Below, in pieces: positions 45,058 through 51,858 of a stretch of DNA of 64,000 nucleotides. The notes below the pieces were generated by a model, which did no database searches, was not told the origin of the DNA, and saw nothing but the letters and a program-made list of their open reading frames with translations. This DNA comes from an uncultured Tenacibaculum sp. Its GTDB lineage: Bacteria; Bacteroidota; Bacteroidia; Flavobacteriales; Flavobacteriaceae. A program made the position numbers and the translations under genes. The first letter of the stretch is position 1; the number at the start of each line of letters is the position of its first letter. The stretch is from the NCBI RefSeq assembly GCF_947502995.1, contig NZ_CANNBW010000012.1, forward strand, positions 101,722-165,721. Direction: 5' to 3'.

Positions 45058-46236
45058 ATGAAACCCGATCTTTTTCAAGCACCAGATTATTACCTAGTTG
45101 ACGATTTATTATCTGATGAACATAAGTTAGTTAGAAATACTACTCGTAGTTGGGTAAAAAAAGAGTTATCTCCAATTATTGAAGAATATGCTCAAAAATC
45201 AGAATTTCCAAAACAATTAGTAACTGGATTAGCAGAAGTAGGTGCTTTTGGTTCATATATTCCTTCTGAATATGGAGGAGCAGGATTAGATCAAATCTCG
45301 TACGGTTTAATTATGCAAGAGTTAGAAAGAGGAGATAGTGGTATTCGTTCTACAGCTTCAGTTCAAACATCTTTGGTAATGGGACCAATTTATAATTATG
45401 GTTCAGAAGCACAACGAAAAAAATATTTACCAAAATTAGCATCTGGTGAATGGATTGGAAGTTTTGGCTTAACAGAACCTAATCATGGATCTAATCCTGG
45501 TGGAATGGAAACGAAGTTTAAAGATATGGGAGATCATTATTTGTTGAATGGAGCAAAAATGTGGATTTCTAATTCTCCTATTTGTGATGTGGCTGTAGTT
45601 TGGGCTAAAAATGAAGAAGGTAGAGTTCATGGTTTAATTGTAGAGCGTGGTATGGAAGGTTTTACAACTCCAGAAACTAAAAATAAGTGGTCGTTAAGAG
45701 CATCAATTACAGGTGAACTTATTTTTAATAATGTAAAAGTGCCAAAAGAAAATATATTACCTAATAAATCTGGATTAGGAGCTCCTTTAAAATGTTTAGA
45801 TCATGCGCGTTATGGTATTGCTTGGGGAGCAATTGGTGCAGCTATGGATTGTTATGATACGGCTTTAAGGTATTCAAAAGAAAGAACTCAGTTCGGAAAA
45901 CCAATTGGGCAATTTCAGTTACAACAAAAAAAGTTGGCTGAGATGATTACAGAAATAACAAAGGCACAATTAATGGCTTGGCGATTAGGTGTTTTGAAAA
46001 ATGAAGGAAAAGCAACTTCGGCACAAATTTCAATGGCTAAACGTAATAATGTAGATATGGCAATTAATATTGCAAGAGAAGCTAGACAAGTTTTAGGTGC
46101 AATGGGAATTTCCGGTGAATATTCTATTATGAGGCATTCAATGAATTTAGAAAGTGTAATTACTTATGAAGGAACACATGATGTTCATTTATTAATTACT
46201 GGATTAGATATTACAGGTTTAAATGCTTTTAAATAA
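45058..46236 (+). CDS. Glutaryl-CoA dehydrogenase-like acyl-CoA dehydrogenase
   Basis: 392 residues, full length. Conserved FAD and substrate motifs are visible: YGGAGLDQISYGLIMQELER, SFGLTEPNHGSNPGG, MWISNSP, SKERTQFGKPIGQFQL and the catalytic base region VITYEGTHDVH. YGSEAQRKKYLPKLASGEW and the YEGTHD site fit the glutaryl-CoA dehydrogenase subgroup, which acts in lysine and tryptophan breakdown and gives crotonyl-CoA. It is transcribed divergently from rnpA and ends at a bidirectional terminator. Confidence 0.93.
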   Translation: MKPDLFQAPDYYLVDDLLSDEHKLVRNTTRSWVKKELSPIIEEYAQKSEFPKQLVTGLAEVGAFGSYIPSEYGGAGLDQISYGLIMQELERGDSGIRSTASVQTSLVMGPIYNYGSEAQRKKYLPKLASGEWIGSFGLTEPNHGSNPGGMETKFKDMGDHYLLNGAKMWISNSPICDVAVVWAKNEEGRVHGLIVERGMEGFTTPETKNKWSLRASITGELIFNNVKVPKENILPNKSGLGAPLKCLDHARYGIAWGAIGAAMDCYDTALRYSKERTQFGKPIGQFQLQQKKLAEMITEITKAQLMAWRLGVLKNEGKATSAQISMAKRNNVDMAINIAREARQVLGAMGISGEYSIMRHSMNLESVITYEGTHDVHLLITGLDITGLNAFK

Positions 46237-46239
46237 AAA

Positions 46240-46275
46240 AAAGCTACCGAATCCCCACGGTAGCTTTCTTTTTTT
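46240..46275. terminator. Bidirectional terminator
   Basis: AAAGCTACCG (46240-46249) pairs with CGGTAGCTTT (46258-46267), followed by CTTTTTTTT. It ends the acyl-CoA dehydrogenase gene and, on the minus strand, the first tiny peptide gene. Confidence 0.9.
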
Positions 46276-46277
46276 AA

Positions 46278-46385
46278 CTAATGTTGAATTGCATAACTGG
46301 CCCCTTCTCCCAGTTTGCTTAGAGTTTTAGTAATCTCTTTTAAAATATTAGTTAATCTCCCAAATAACCCTTCAAATTGTTTCAT
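46278..46385 (-). CDS. Tiny peptide gene 1 of the ASYALQH family (35 residues)
   Basis: The ORF reads MKQFEGLFGRLTN, a helical middle and then the end KLGEGASYAIQH, followed by TAG. It shares the C-terminal ASYA(L/I)QH with the three peptides encoded upstream on the same strand but has no Cys and a different N-terminus, so it is the most diverged copy. Its 3' end meets the bidirectional terminator at 46240. I see no copy of the 31-bp element before it; it may depend on read-through from peptide gene 2 or on an unrecognised promoter. It is basic and amphipathic, with no signal peptide. Function unknown. Confidence 0.6.
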   Translation of the reverse strand: MKQFEGLFGRLTNILKEITKTLSKLGEGASYAIQH

Positions 46386-46468
46386 TTTGTTTTCCCGTTT
46401 AATGTTCGTTATCTGATAGTAATACAACTCAGAATTTAAACACCCTACGGTTTTATGAAAAAAGTTAG

Positions 46469-46499
46469 AAAAGCTATCGAATAATAACCGATAGCTTTT
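46469..46499 (-). terminator. Hairpin after peptide gene 2
   Basis: AAAGCTATCG (46470-46479) pairs with CGATAGCTTT (46489-46498), with a short T tract on the minus strand. It separates peptide genes 2 and 1. Confidence 0.6.
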
Positions 46500-46514
46500 A
46501 CATTAAGTTCGGTT

Positions 46515-46616
46515 TTAGTGTTGTAAAGCGTAACTAGCTGCTTTACCACACTCTTTTAAAGCTAATAGAAAACGTCTTAAACCCCTTCTAGCTTTTATGA
46601 TTAAAACTTTCCCCAT
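46515..46616 (-). CDS. Tiny peptide gene 2 of the ASYALQH family (33 residues)
   Basis: The ORF reads MGKVLIIKARRGLRRFLLAL and then KECGKAASYALQH, stop TAA. It is strongly cationic (seven Lys/Arg) with an amphipathic helix pattern and one Cys ten residues from the end. It has its own -7 box TATATTTG (46674-46667), a TTG at -33 and a 31-bp inverted element just upstream. A hairpin follows the gene. No leader peptide, double-Gly site or signal peptide is visible, so secretion or action at the membrane is unproven. Confidence 0.65.
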   Translation of the reverse strand: MGKVLIIKARRGLRRFLLALKECGKAASYALQH

Positions 46617-46666
46617 GTTGTTAATTTTAAAATAATCCCTAAACTTGTTATTAAAGAATAACACTG

Positions 46667-46698
46667 CAAATATACCAGCAATAACAAGGCTTTAACAA
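46667..46698 (-). promoter_or_regulatory. Promoter of peptide gene 2
   Basis: TTG near 46698-46696, then 21 bases, then TATATTTG at 46674-46667 (minus strand). The 31-bp element begins 2 bases upstream. Confidence 0.6.
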
Positions 46699-46700
46699 GT

Positions 46701-46731
46701 GGAAAACCGCAAGATTAAGTGCAATTTTCCG
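46701..46731 (-). promoter_or_regulatory. 31-bp candidate LytTR operator, copy 1
   Basis: On the plus strand it starts GGAAAACCGCAAG and ends GCAATTTTCCG, so the ends are an inverted repeat; on the minus strand TTGC recurs 11 bases apart. It abuts the -33 region of peptide gene 2. Two more copies occur upstream of peptide genes 3 and 4. The adjacent LytTR regulator is the obvious candidate binder. Confidence 0.55.
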
Positions 46732-46769
46732 TATTTATAAAAGGTTTTTTTCTTGAAGATTTAGCGCAC

Positions 46770-46797
46770 AAAAAACCACCTTAAAAAAGGTGGCTCT
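46770..46797 (-). terminator. Terminator of peptide gene 3
   Basis: The minus strand reads AGCCACCTT, TTTT, AAGGTGGTTTTTT: a hairpin with a T run, placed 38 bases after the stop. Confidence 0.8.
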
Positions 46798-46801
46798 TAA
46801 C

Positions 46802-46834
46802 ATAGTTTATAAGTATTCGGGGGGTACTATATTT
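46802..46834 (-). repeat. Conserved 3' segment after peptide gene 3
   Basis: The stretch between the stop and the terminator, with a run of six C on the minus strand (TAGTACCCCCCGAATACT), is identical to that after peptide gene 4. Confidence 0.6.
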
Positions 46835-46936
46835 CTAGTGTTGTAAAGCGTAACTTGCTCCTTTAGCACATTCGATTAAAGCTTCAGTAAATGATTTAGC
46901 TATTTTGTTAAGTTTAAAAAGTAATAATTTTCCCAT
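46835..46936 (-). CDS. Tiny peptide gene 3 of the ASYALQH family (33 residues)
   Basis: The ORF reads MGKLLLFKLNKIAKSFTEAL and then IECAKGASYALQH, stop TAG. It differs from peptide gene 4 at only three positions. It has a -7 box TATATTTG near 46996-46989, the 31-bp element at 47023-47053 and its own terminator at 46770, so it is an autonomous unit. It is basic and amphipathic with one Cys and a fixed C-terminus. Coding is supported by the protein-level conservation against the diverged copies 1 and 2. Confidence 0.7.
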   Translation of the reverse strand: MGKLLLFKLNKIAKSFTEALIECAKGASYALQH

Positions 46937-46988
46937 GTTGTTAATTTTAAATAATCCCTAATGTTTTATGTAATAAACAATTACATTG

Positions 46989-47020
46989 CAAATATAGTAT
47001 TGGTAATAAGGTTTTAACAA
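46989..47020 (-). promoter_or_regulatory. Promoter of peptide gene 3
   Basis: TTGT at the -33 position, a 20-base spacer, then TATATTTG (minus strand), directly downstream of the 31-bp element. Confidence 0.6.
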
Positions 47021-47022
47021 GT

Positions 47023-47053
47023 GGAAAACCGCAAGATAAAATGTAATTTTCCG
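47023..47053 (-). promoter_or_regulatory. 31-bp candidate LytTR operator, copy 2
   Basis: It differs from copy 1 only in the centre. Ends GGAAAACCGCAAG and TTTTCCG are kept, at the same distance from the promoter. Confidence 0.55.
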
Positions 47054-47090
47054 TATTTATAAAAGGTTTTTTTCCTTAAGAGATTAAATA

Positions 47091-47117
47091 AAAAAACCAC
47101 CTTAAAAAGGTGGCTCT
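47091..47117 (-). terminator. Terminator of peptide gene 4
   Basis: The minus strand reads AGCCACCTT, TT, AAGGTGGTTTTTT, nearly identical to the terminator of peptide gene 3. Confidence 0.8.
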
Positions 47118-47121
47118 TGAT

Positions 47122-47154
47122 ATAGTTTATAAGTATTCGGGGGGTACTATATTT
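47122..47154 (-). repeat. Conserved 3' segment after peptide gene 4
   Basis: Same sequence as at 46802-46834, including the run of six C on the minus strand. Confidence 0.6.
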
Positions 47155-47256
47155 CTAGTGTTGTAAAGCGTAACTTGCTCCTTTAGCACATTCGATTAAA
47201 GTTTCAGCAAATGATTTGCCTATTTTGTTAAGTTTAAAAAGTAATAATTTTCCCAT
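47155..47256 (-). CDS. Tiny peptide gene 4 of the ASYALQH family (33 residues)
   Basis: The ORF reads MGKLLLFKLNKIGKSFAETL and then IECAKGASYALQH, stop TAG. It lies 135 bases downstream of the LytTR response regulator on the same strand and is the copy nearest to it. It has a -7 box TACTTTTG (47316-47309), the third copy of the 31-bp element at 47342-47372, and a terminator at 47091. No signal peptide is visible. It and copy 3 are a recent duplication of a unit of about 320 bases. Confidence 0.7.
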   Translation of the reverse strand: MGKLLLFKLNKIGKSFAETLIECAKGASYALQH

Positions 47257-47308
47257 ATTGTTAATTTAAAATAATCCCTAATATTTTATGTAATAAACAA
47301 TTACACTA

Positions 47309-47316
47309 CAAAAGTA
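47309..47316 (-). promoter_or_regulatory. -7 box of peptide gene 4
   Basis: TACTTTTG on the minus strand fits TAnnTTTG; the -33 region is poor, as expected of an activator-dependent promoter. Confidence 0.5.
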
Positions 47317-47341
47317 AGGTGGCTTTTTAGTTTTAAAAAGG

Positions 47342-47372
47342 GGATATCCGCAAAAAAAAATGTGATTTTCCG
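47342..47372 (-). promoter_or_regulatory. 31-bp candidate LytTR operator, copy 3
   Basis: Plus strand GGATATCCGC at one end and GATTTTCCG at the other, aligned base for base in length with copies 1 and 2. It lies 20 bases after the stop of the response regulator gene. Confidence 0.5.
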
Positions 47373-47391
47373 TAATGTACTAAAAAACAGC

Positions 47392-48072
47392 CTAATAGTT
47401 GTTTAGGTGTTTGATTAAATTTGGTTTATGTTTTTGTCCAATTGGAACTTTATGTTCAGAAATTAGTAAATGGTTTCCTTCTATAAAATTTACTTTTTGA
47501 ATATTTATAGCAAATGATTTATGAACTTGAATAAAATTGTTAGAAGGTAATTTCTCTATCATAGTACTCAATTTACTATAAGTTGTTAATGTGTTGTTTG
47601 TGGTATGTACTTTAACGTAATCTCCTAACGATTGAACAAATAAGATGTCTTCAAATTTTATAATATGTAATCTTTTATCTGCTTTAAGAATAAGTTTGTC
47701 TTCATCTTGCTTTAAAATATCTTTAGCTTTAATTACAGCTTTCTGAAAACGTTCAAACGAAAAAGGCTTCAATAAATAATCGGTTGCATTTACATCAAAA
47801 CCTTCTACAGCGTATTCTGCATATGCAGTTGTGAAAATAACTAAAGGCGGATTGACTAATGACTTGTAAAAGTCTAACCCAGAGATGATAGGCATGTTAA
47901 TGTCTAAAAATAATAAGTCTATTTTTTCATCTTCTATTACTTTTTGTGCTTCTTGAGCATGATTGCAGACAGCTTTTAATTCTAAAAAATCAACTTTTTT
48001 CACAAATTGTTCTAATACATTTTGAGACGAAGGTTCATCATCTATAATAATGCAGTTTATTTTTTTGATCAT
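47392..48072 (-). CDS. LytTR family response regulator
   Basis: 226 residues. The receiver domain has DDEP near the start, Asp57 in LLFLDINMP as phospho-acceptor, and TTAYAEYAVEGFDVNATDYLLKPF, split as TTAYAEYAVEGF and DVNATDYLLKPF. The C-terminal LytTR DNA-binding domain (about 125-226) has DILFVQSLGDYVKVHT and FIQVHKSFAINIQKV. It is cognate to the kinase at 48069, which it overlaps by 4 bases. The recurring 31-bp element downstream is the likely target. Confidence 0.95.
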   Translation of the reverse strand: MIKKINCIIIDDEPSSQNVLEQFVKKVDFLELKAVCNHAQEAQKVIEDEKIDLLFLDINMPIISGLDFYKSLVNPPLVIFTTAYAEYAVEGFDVNATDYLLKPFSFERFQKAVIKAKDILKQDEDKLILKADKRLHIIKFEDILFVQSLGDYVKVHTTNNTLTTYSKLSTMIEKLPSNNFIQVHKSFAINIQKVNFIEGNHLLISEHKVPIGQKHKPNLIKHLNNY

Positions 48073-49085
48073 AATTCTATTGTTAATGAAACAGAATACT
48101 TCTCATTTTTAGAAGTAATTTCTAGATGATGTTGGTTTGGGAATAAAATTTCTAAATGTTGTTTAACATTTTGTATTCCTATACCAGAGTATGGAGTTTT
48201 ATTTTTATTAAATAAAAAATTATTAGAAATGTTAAATGATAAATTATTATTTTCTTCTATTAATTTAATGTGTACAAAAGGATTTTTCACACCGCTTTTA
48301 ATTCCATGTTTAAAAGCGTTTTCAATTAAAGGAAACAAAAGCATTGGAGGTATTTTTTGATCTTTTTTTATAGTGTGTTCAAAATTAATTTTAGCATTGA
48401 GTACACTTCTGTTTTTTTCAAAATCGATGTAATTTTTAATAAGTTCAATTTCTTTACTCAAAGGAATTTTTTCATTTTCTGTTTCGTAAATACCGTATCT
48501 TAAAATATCTGATAATTGTAAGATAGCTTGCGTTGTTTCTTCTTTTTTATTTATTGATAAAGAGTATAATACATTTAAGGCGTTAAATAAAAAATGAGGA
48601 TTAATTTGATTTTTTAAAACTGAAAGTTCTAACTGTAAAGCCGCTTTTTCCTTTTGATTAAAATAAATCCAATCTTCTGCAAGCTTAACAAAAACGGCTA
48701 AGAAAACAGCAGTTATAAACAATAATACTGTTTGTGAGTTTTTTAAGTAAGAAATAAAGAAGTAATCTGGAAACAAGAAATCAATTAAAATATTGTGAAA
48801 TGAAATATTTAAGATGGAAAAAAATAGGGTAGTTGTAAGTACACAAATTACAAAGAGTACATTTTTTTCCTTTTTTAAGAGTTTTGGAATAAAATAATAT
48901 AACCCTAAAGTAACTGGAGGAACTAAGGTAATTAGATAGCTTACAGTGTAAATAATATCAATCTTTTGTATAGGATAATCAGAAAAGATAAATAGTAAAA
49001 TGACAAAAAAGAACAGCCACAATATAACGTTGAATGTAGCTATATTATGTCTGTTCCAAATATTATATTTTTTATGAATCTTCAT
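48069..49085 (-). CDS. LytS-like sensor histidine kinase
   Basis: 338 residues. Four N-terminal membrane segments (about 17-36, 44-65, 78-98 and 118-140) are followed by the His_kinase domain with LKNQINPHFLFNALN (phospho-His about 163). The HATPase-type end has PPMLLFPLIENAFKHGI and SGIGIQNVKQHL. There is no separate sensor domain, so the signal probably acts in or at the membrane. It overlaps the lipoprotein upstream by 1 base and the regulator downstream by 4, so it is a tight three-gene operon. Confidence 0.95.
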   Translation of the reverse strand: MKIHKKYNIWNRHNIATFNVILWLFFFVILLFIFSDYPIQKIDIIYTVSYLITLVPPVTLGLYYFIPKLLKKEKNVLFVICVLTTTLFFSILNISFHNILIDFLFPDYFFISYLKNSQTVLLFITAVFLAVFVKLAEDWIYFNQKEKAALQLELSVLKNQINPHFLFNALNVLYSLSINKKEETTQAILQLSDILRYGIYETENEKIPLSKEIELIKNYIDFEKNRSVLNAKINFEHTIKKDQKIPPMLLFPLIENAFKHGIKSGVKNPFVHIKLIEENNNLSFNISNNFLFNKNKTPYSGIGIQNVKQHLEILFPNQHHLEITSKNEKYSVSLTIEL

Positions 49086-49735
49086 TAACTCTTTGTTAAA
49101 GTAAATTTTGTTTCAGTTTCCCATTTTTCAGCAGATTCAGAAACCATATATTTCTTTAAAAACTGTTGTAATTCTTCAGAAGTTGCAGTTAATAAAATAT
49201 CATCTTTCATTACACCAACTTTTTTGTGTTTGATTTTTATCTTCTTTTCTGTGAATAATTTTTCTAATCTTTTTTCATCAAACCATTTTATACTAACAGT
49301 TCCATCGTTTAACATATCTAGTTTTACAAGCGAATGTGTATAAATAATATGGTATTTCATTAAAGAACTTAAATCAACATTATCAGAATTAAAAGGAATA
49401 AAGTCTAAAAAATATTGATTTCCAATTTTAAAAGGTGTTGCGATAAAAGTAGAAGTCTCTTTCTTTTTCTTGTATTCAACAAAGTAAGAGTTTTTAAACT
49501 GTTCTCTTAGTATTTTTTCTTCCTTAGAAATTTTCCCCTCATTATTTTCAGGTTTAGAGAATTCTGCTTTAGTAGAAATAATTGTCCAACTATTATTGCT
49601 ATTATCTTTCCATTCTCCAATTAAACTTTCAATATGTTTTACAGTGTCTTTTGTATAAAAAGGATTTAAAGATTTTACAATACAAGAATTAAAAACTATT
49701 AAACTTAAAACTAAAATTATGTGTTTCGTTTTCAT
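49085..49735 (-). CDS. Lipoprotein of unknown function, first gene of the LytTR unit
   Basis: 216 residues from ATG 49735 (MKTKHIILVLSLIVFNSC; lipobox Cys at about residue 18). An earlier TTG start is less likely. The mature protein contains a lipocalin-like opening (SLIGEWKDNSNNSWTII, about 40-55) and beta strands, ending KWETETKFTLTKS. It could bind a ligand or an envelope component and feed the kinase. That link is inferred only from co-transcription. Confidence 0.8.
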   Translation of the reverse strand: MKTKHIILVLSLIVFNSCIVKSLNPFYTKDTVKHIESLIGEWKDNSNNSWTIISTKAEFSKPENNEGKISKEEKILREQFKNSYFVEYKKKKETSTFIATPFKIGNQYFLDFIPFNSDNVDLSSLMKYHIIYTHSLVKLDMLNDGTVSIKWFDEKRLEKLFTEKKIKIKHKKVGVMKDDILLTATSEELQQFLKKYMVSESAEKWETETKFTLTKS

Positions 49736-49910
49736 AATACTCAAATTTAAATTATTTGAGTCAAAAGAACCTCAAAGTAAAAAGAATTGAAACTTTTTTC
49801 GATGAACACTATTATTTTCTAGTCAAACACCAAAAACTAAAAAAAAATGCGCTTGTACTCTATTTTAATACACTAAGGAACTAAAGAAGTGAAATAGATA
49901 TAGGTAAATT

Positions 49911-50010
49911 TATATTTGAATGGAATTGGTTTGTAATTTGTTCGGGGGAATGTATACGGTACTAATTCCAAATATTATTTAAAGGCTGAATAGATTACTA
50001 TTCAGCCTTT
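49911..50010 (+). other. Possible mini-transcript: promoter, 20-codon ORF and terminator
   Basis: TATATTTG at 49911-49918 is followed by ATG 49920 and a 20-codon ORF (MELVCNLFGGMYTVLIPNII, stop 49980-49982). A perfect hairpin AAAGGCTGAATAG (49981-49993) with CTATTCAGCCTTT (49998-50010) lies right behind. TGGAATTGGT and ACTAATTCCA can also pair. The -33 box is missing. It could be a small RNA, a tiny peptide gene, or chance. Confidence 0.3.
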
Positions 50011-50014
50011 ATTT
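49981..50014. terminator. Hairpin at the 3' end of the flavoprotein gene
   Basis: A 13-bp perfect stem at 49981-49993 with 49998-50010 overlaps the last codons of the minus-strand gene and ends its transcript. On the plus strand it is followed by ATTTTG. Confidence 0.75.
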
Positions 50015-50612
50015 TGTCATGAACTTTAGTTGAAATATTATCATTCCATAACGTAAGAATGTCTGTAGCAACTGAAGCACCGCTACCAGCTGCTATAGCA
50101 TATTGACTTCTCCAGCCTGCGATTGTACCGCAAACATATAATCCATCTTTTATAAGATGATTAAAATTTCGTAATTGAATTCGATCTTTCATTGGATTAG
50201 CACGAGAATGTTTTTCAACATATTGTTCTAATCCAGCTATCGAAAAAGGTTTAGCATAATTTAAAGCAACAACAACATTTTTTGTAAAGTATGTCTCTTT
50301 ATTAGTTATTACTTTATAAACATCTTGATTGTCAAGAACAGCCTCTACTTTTTCACTATGAATCTGATTAATATGCGGATAAAGTTCATTCATTTGGTTT
50401 TTTCCCATCTCTAAAATGTCTTTACCTAAAGCGCCAGGATTTAACCCTAAAACGTTATTAAATAAAGCGTTTTGTAAATGTGAACTTCTTTGGTGCATAA
50501 TAATTCCAATGTTTTTGTCTTTGGCAAACCATTTCTCTTTTGCAGAACCTAAAACTAAGGCACATTGCATACCAGCAACACCACCACCAATAATTAAAAC
50601 ATCAAACTTCAT
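49998..50612 (-). CDS. Short NAD(P)/FAD-dependent oxidoreductase (thioredoxin reductase-like)
   Basis: 204 residues. The FAD-binding DVLIIGGGVAGMQCALVLG starts the protein, and DGLYVCGTIAGWRSQYAIAAGSG ends it, as in thioredoxin-reductase-like flavoproteins. The central NAD(P) domain and the CxxC redox pair of true TrxB are absent, so it is a short form common in Bacteroidota. It follows marC by 1 base. Substrate unknown. Confidence 0.85.
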   Translation of the reverse strand: MKFDVLIIGGGVAGMQCALVLGSAKEKWFAKDKNIGIIMHQRSSHLQNALFNNVLGLNPGALGKDILEMGKNQMNELYPHINQIHSEKVEAVLDNQDVYKVITNKETYFTKNVVVALNYAKPFSIAGLEQYVEKHSRANPMKDRIQLRNFNHLIKDGLYVCGTIAGWRSQYAIAAGSGASVATDILTLWNDNISTKVHDKIKAE

Positions 50613-50613
50613 A

Positions 50614-51195
50614 TTAAGCTAGTAACATTTTAATGTTTGCAGCAAAAAGTTTTACAGCAATTGCTAATAATATTACTCCGAATATTTTTCTAATGATTGC
50701 AATACCGTTTTTACCAATAATGCGTTCGATTCTTGCAGAAGTTTTTAATACTAAATAAATAACTATTACATTTAATAAAACAGCTATGATAATATTCATT
50801 AGTTGAAATTCTGCTCTAAGCGATAATAAAGTTGTTAAACTACCTGGTCCGGCAATTAAAGGAAAGGCTAAAGGAAATACTGTAGCATTAAGCGCTTGAT
50901 CTTCTTCATCTTTATATAAAGTGATACCAAGAATCATTTCTAAAGCAATAAAGAATAAGATAAACGAACCTGCAACAGCAAAAGAATTTACATCAATTCC
51001 AATAAAACCTAATAATCGTTGTCCTACGAATAAGAATAAAATCATAATTAACCCGGCAATAATCGATGCTTTTTCAGATTGAATATGACCAACTTTTTTT
51101 CGTAAATCGATAATAATAGGAATGTTACCTACAATATCAATCACGGCAAATAATACCATGAATGCAGTGAAAATTTCATTTAAATTAAAATCCAT
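50614..51195 (-). CDS. MarC family integral membrane protein
   Basis: 193 residues with six hydrophobic segments. FMVLFAVIDIVGNIPIIIDLRKK at the start and PLAFPLIAGPGSLTTLLSL in the middle are MarC-family signatures. The family was once linked to multiple antibiotic resistance, but its role is unproven. It is divergent from the DUF3109 gene, with a -7 box TACTTTTG around 51242-51235. Confidence 0.92.
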   Translation of the reverse strand: MDFNLNEIFTAFMVLFAVIDIVGNIPIIIDLRKKVGHIQSEKASIIAGLIMILFLFVGQRLLGFIGIDVNSFAVAGSFILFFIALEMILGITLYKDEEDQALNATVFPLAFPLIAGPGSLTTLLSLRAEFQLMNIIIAVLLNVIVIYLVLKTSARIERIIGKNGIAIIRKIFGVILLAIAVKLFAANIKMLLA

Positions 51196-51277
51196 AACTG
51201 ATGTTTTTAGTTATACTTTTTTTAAAACAAGCGGCAAAAGTATGTATTAATGGAATTAAATGTAGTAAAAATAAGTT

Positions 51278-51285
51278 TATTTTTG
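51278..51285 (+). promoter_or_regulatory. -7 box of the DUF3109 gene, probably leaderless
   Basis: TATTTTTG ends 4 bases before ATG 51290. Confidence 0.45.
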
Positions 51286-51289
51286 CGCC

Positions 51290-51856
51290 ATGTTTCAGTT
51301 AGGAAAAACAATAGTCTCAGAAGACATTATAGAAAAGGAGTTTGTATGTAACTTATCTGCATGCAAAGGTATTTGTTGTGTTGAAGGAGAAGCAGGAGCT
51401 CCATTAGACAAGGAAGAAACAAAGATTTTAGAAGAAATTTATCCGAAAGTAAAGCCATTTCTTCGCAAAGAAGGTGTAGAAGCTATAGAATCTCAAGGAA
51501 CTTGGGTGACAAGTGATTTTGGAGAATTAGAAACACCACTAGTAAATCATGCAGAGTGTGCTTATGTAATTTTCGATGAAAAAAATACAGCTTTGTGTGC
51601 TATAGAAGAAGCTTACAACAAAGGATTAGTGGATTGGAAAAAACCAGTTTCTTGTCATTTATATCCTGTACGAGTAAAAGATTATGCCGAATTCTCTGCT
51701 GTGAATTACCACAAATGGGAAATTTGTGATGATGCTTGTTCTTTAGGAGAAGAGTTAGGCGTTCCTGTATACAAGTTTGTAAAAGAAGCTTTAATTAGAA
51801 AGTTTGGAGAAAACTGGTACTCTGCATTAGAGAAATTTGCAGAAGAGCGTAAATAA
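51290..51856 (+). CDS. DUF3109 family cysteine-rich protein
   Basis: 188 residues. The Cys cluster CNLSACKGICC near the N-terminus, plus further Cys in HAECAY, TALCAI, PVSCHLYPVR and EICDDACSLG, matches DUF3109, which is related to zinc/iron-chelating YkgJ-like proteins. It probably binds a metal in the cytoplasm. Monocistronic; converges on the TPR gene with a 2-base gap. Confidence 0.9.
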   Translation: MFQLGKTIVSEDIIEKEFVCNLSACKGICCVEGEAGAPLDKEETKILEEIYPKVKPFLRKEGVEAIESQGTWVTSDFGELETPLVNHAECAYVIFDEKNTALCAIEEAYNKGLVDWKKPVSCHLYPVRVKDYAEFSAVNYHKWEICDDACSLGEELGVPVYKFVKEALIRKFGENWYSALEKFAEERK

Positions 51857-51858
51857 AT

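Noticed and set aside
44989..45078. Longer rnpA start at 45078
   Set aside because: It would overlap the divergent acyl-CoA dehydrogenase start and the -7 box TATGTTTG; the conserved N-terminus begins at 44988.
46802..47372. CRISPR-like short repeats
   Set aside because: Only two to three long units are present, each containing a small ORF, promoter and terminator. There is no regular repeat-spacer pattern and no cas gene.
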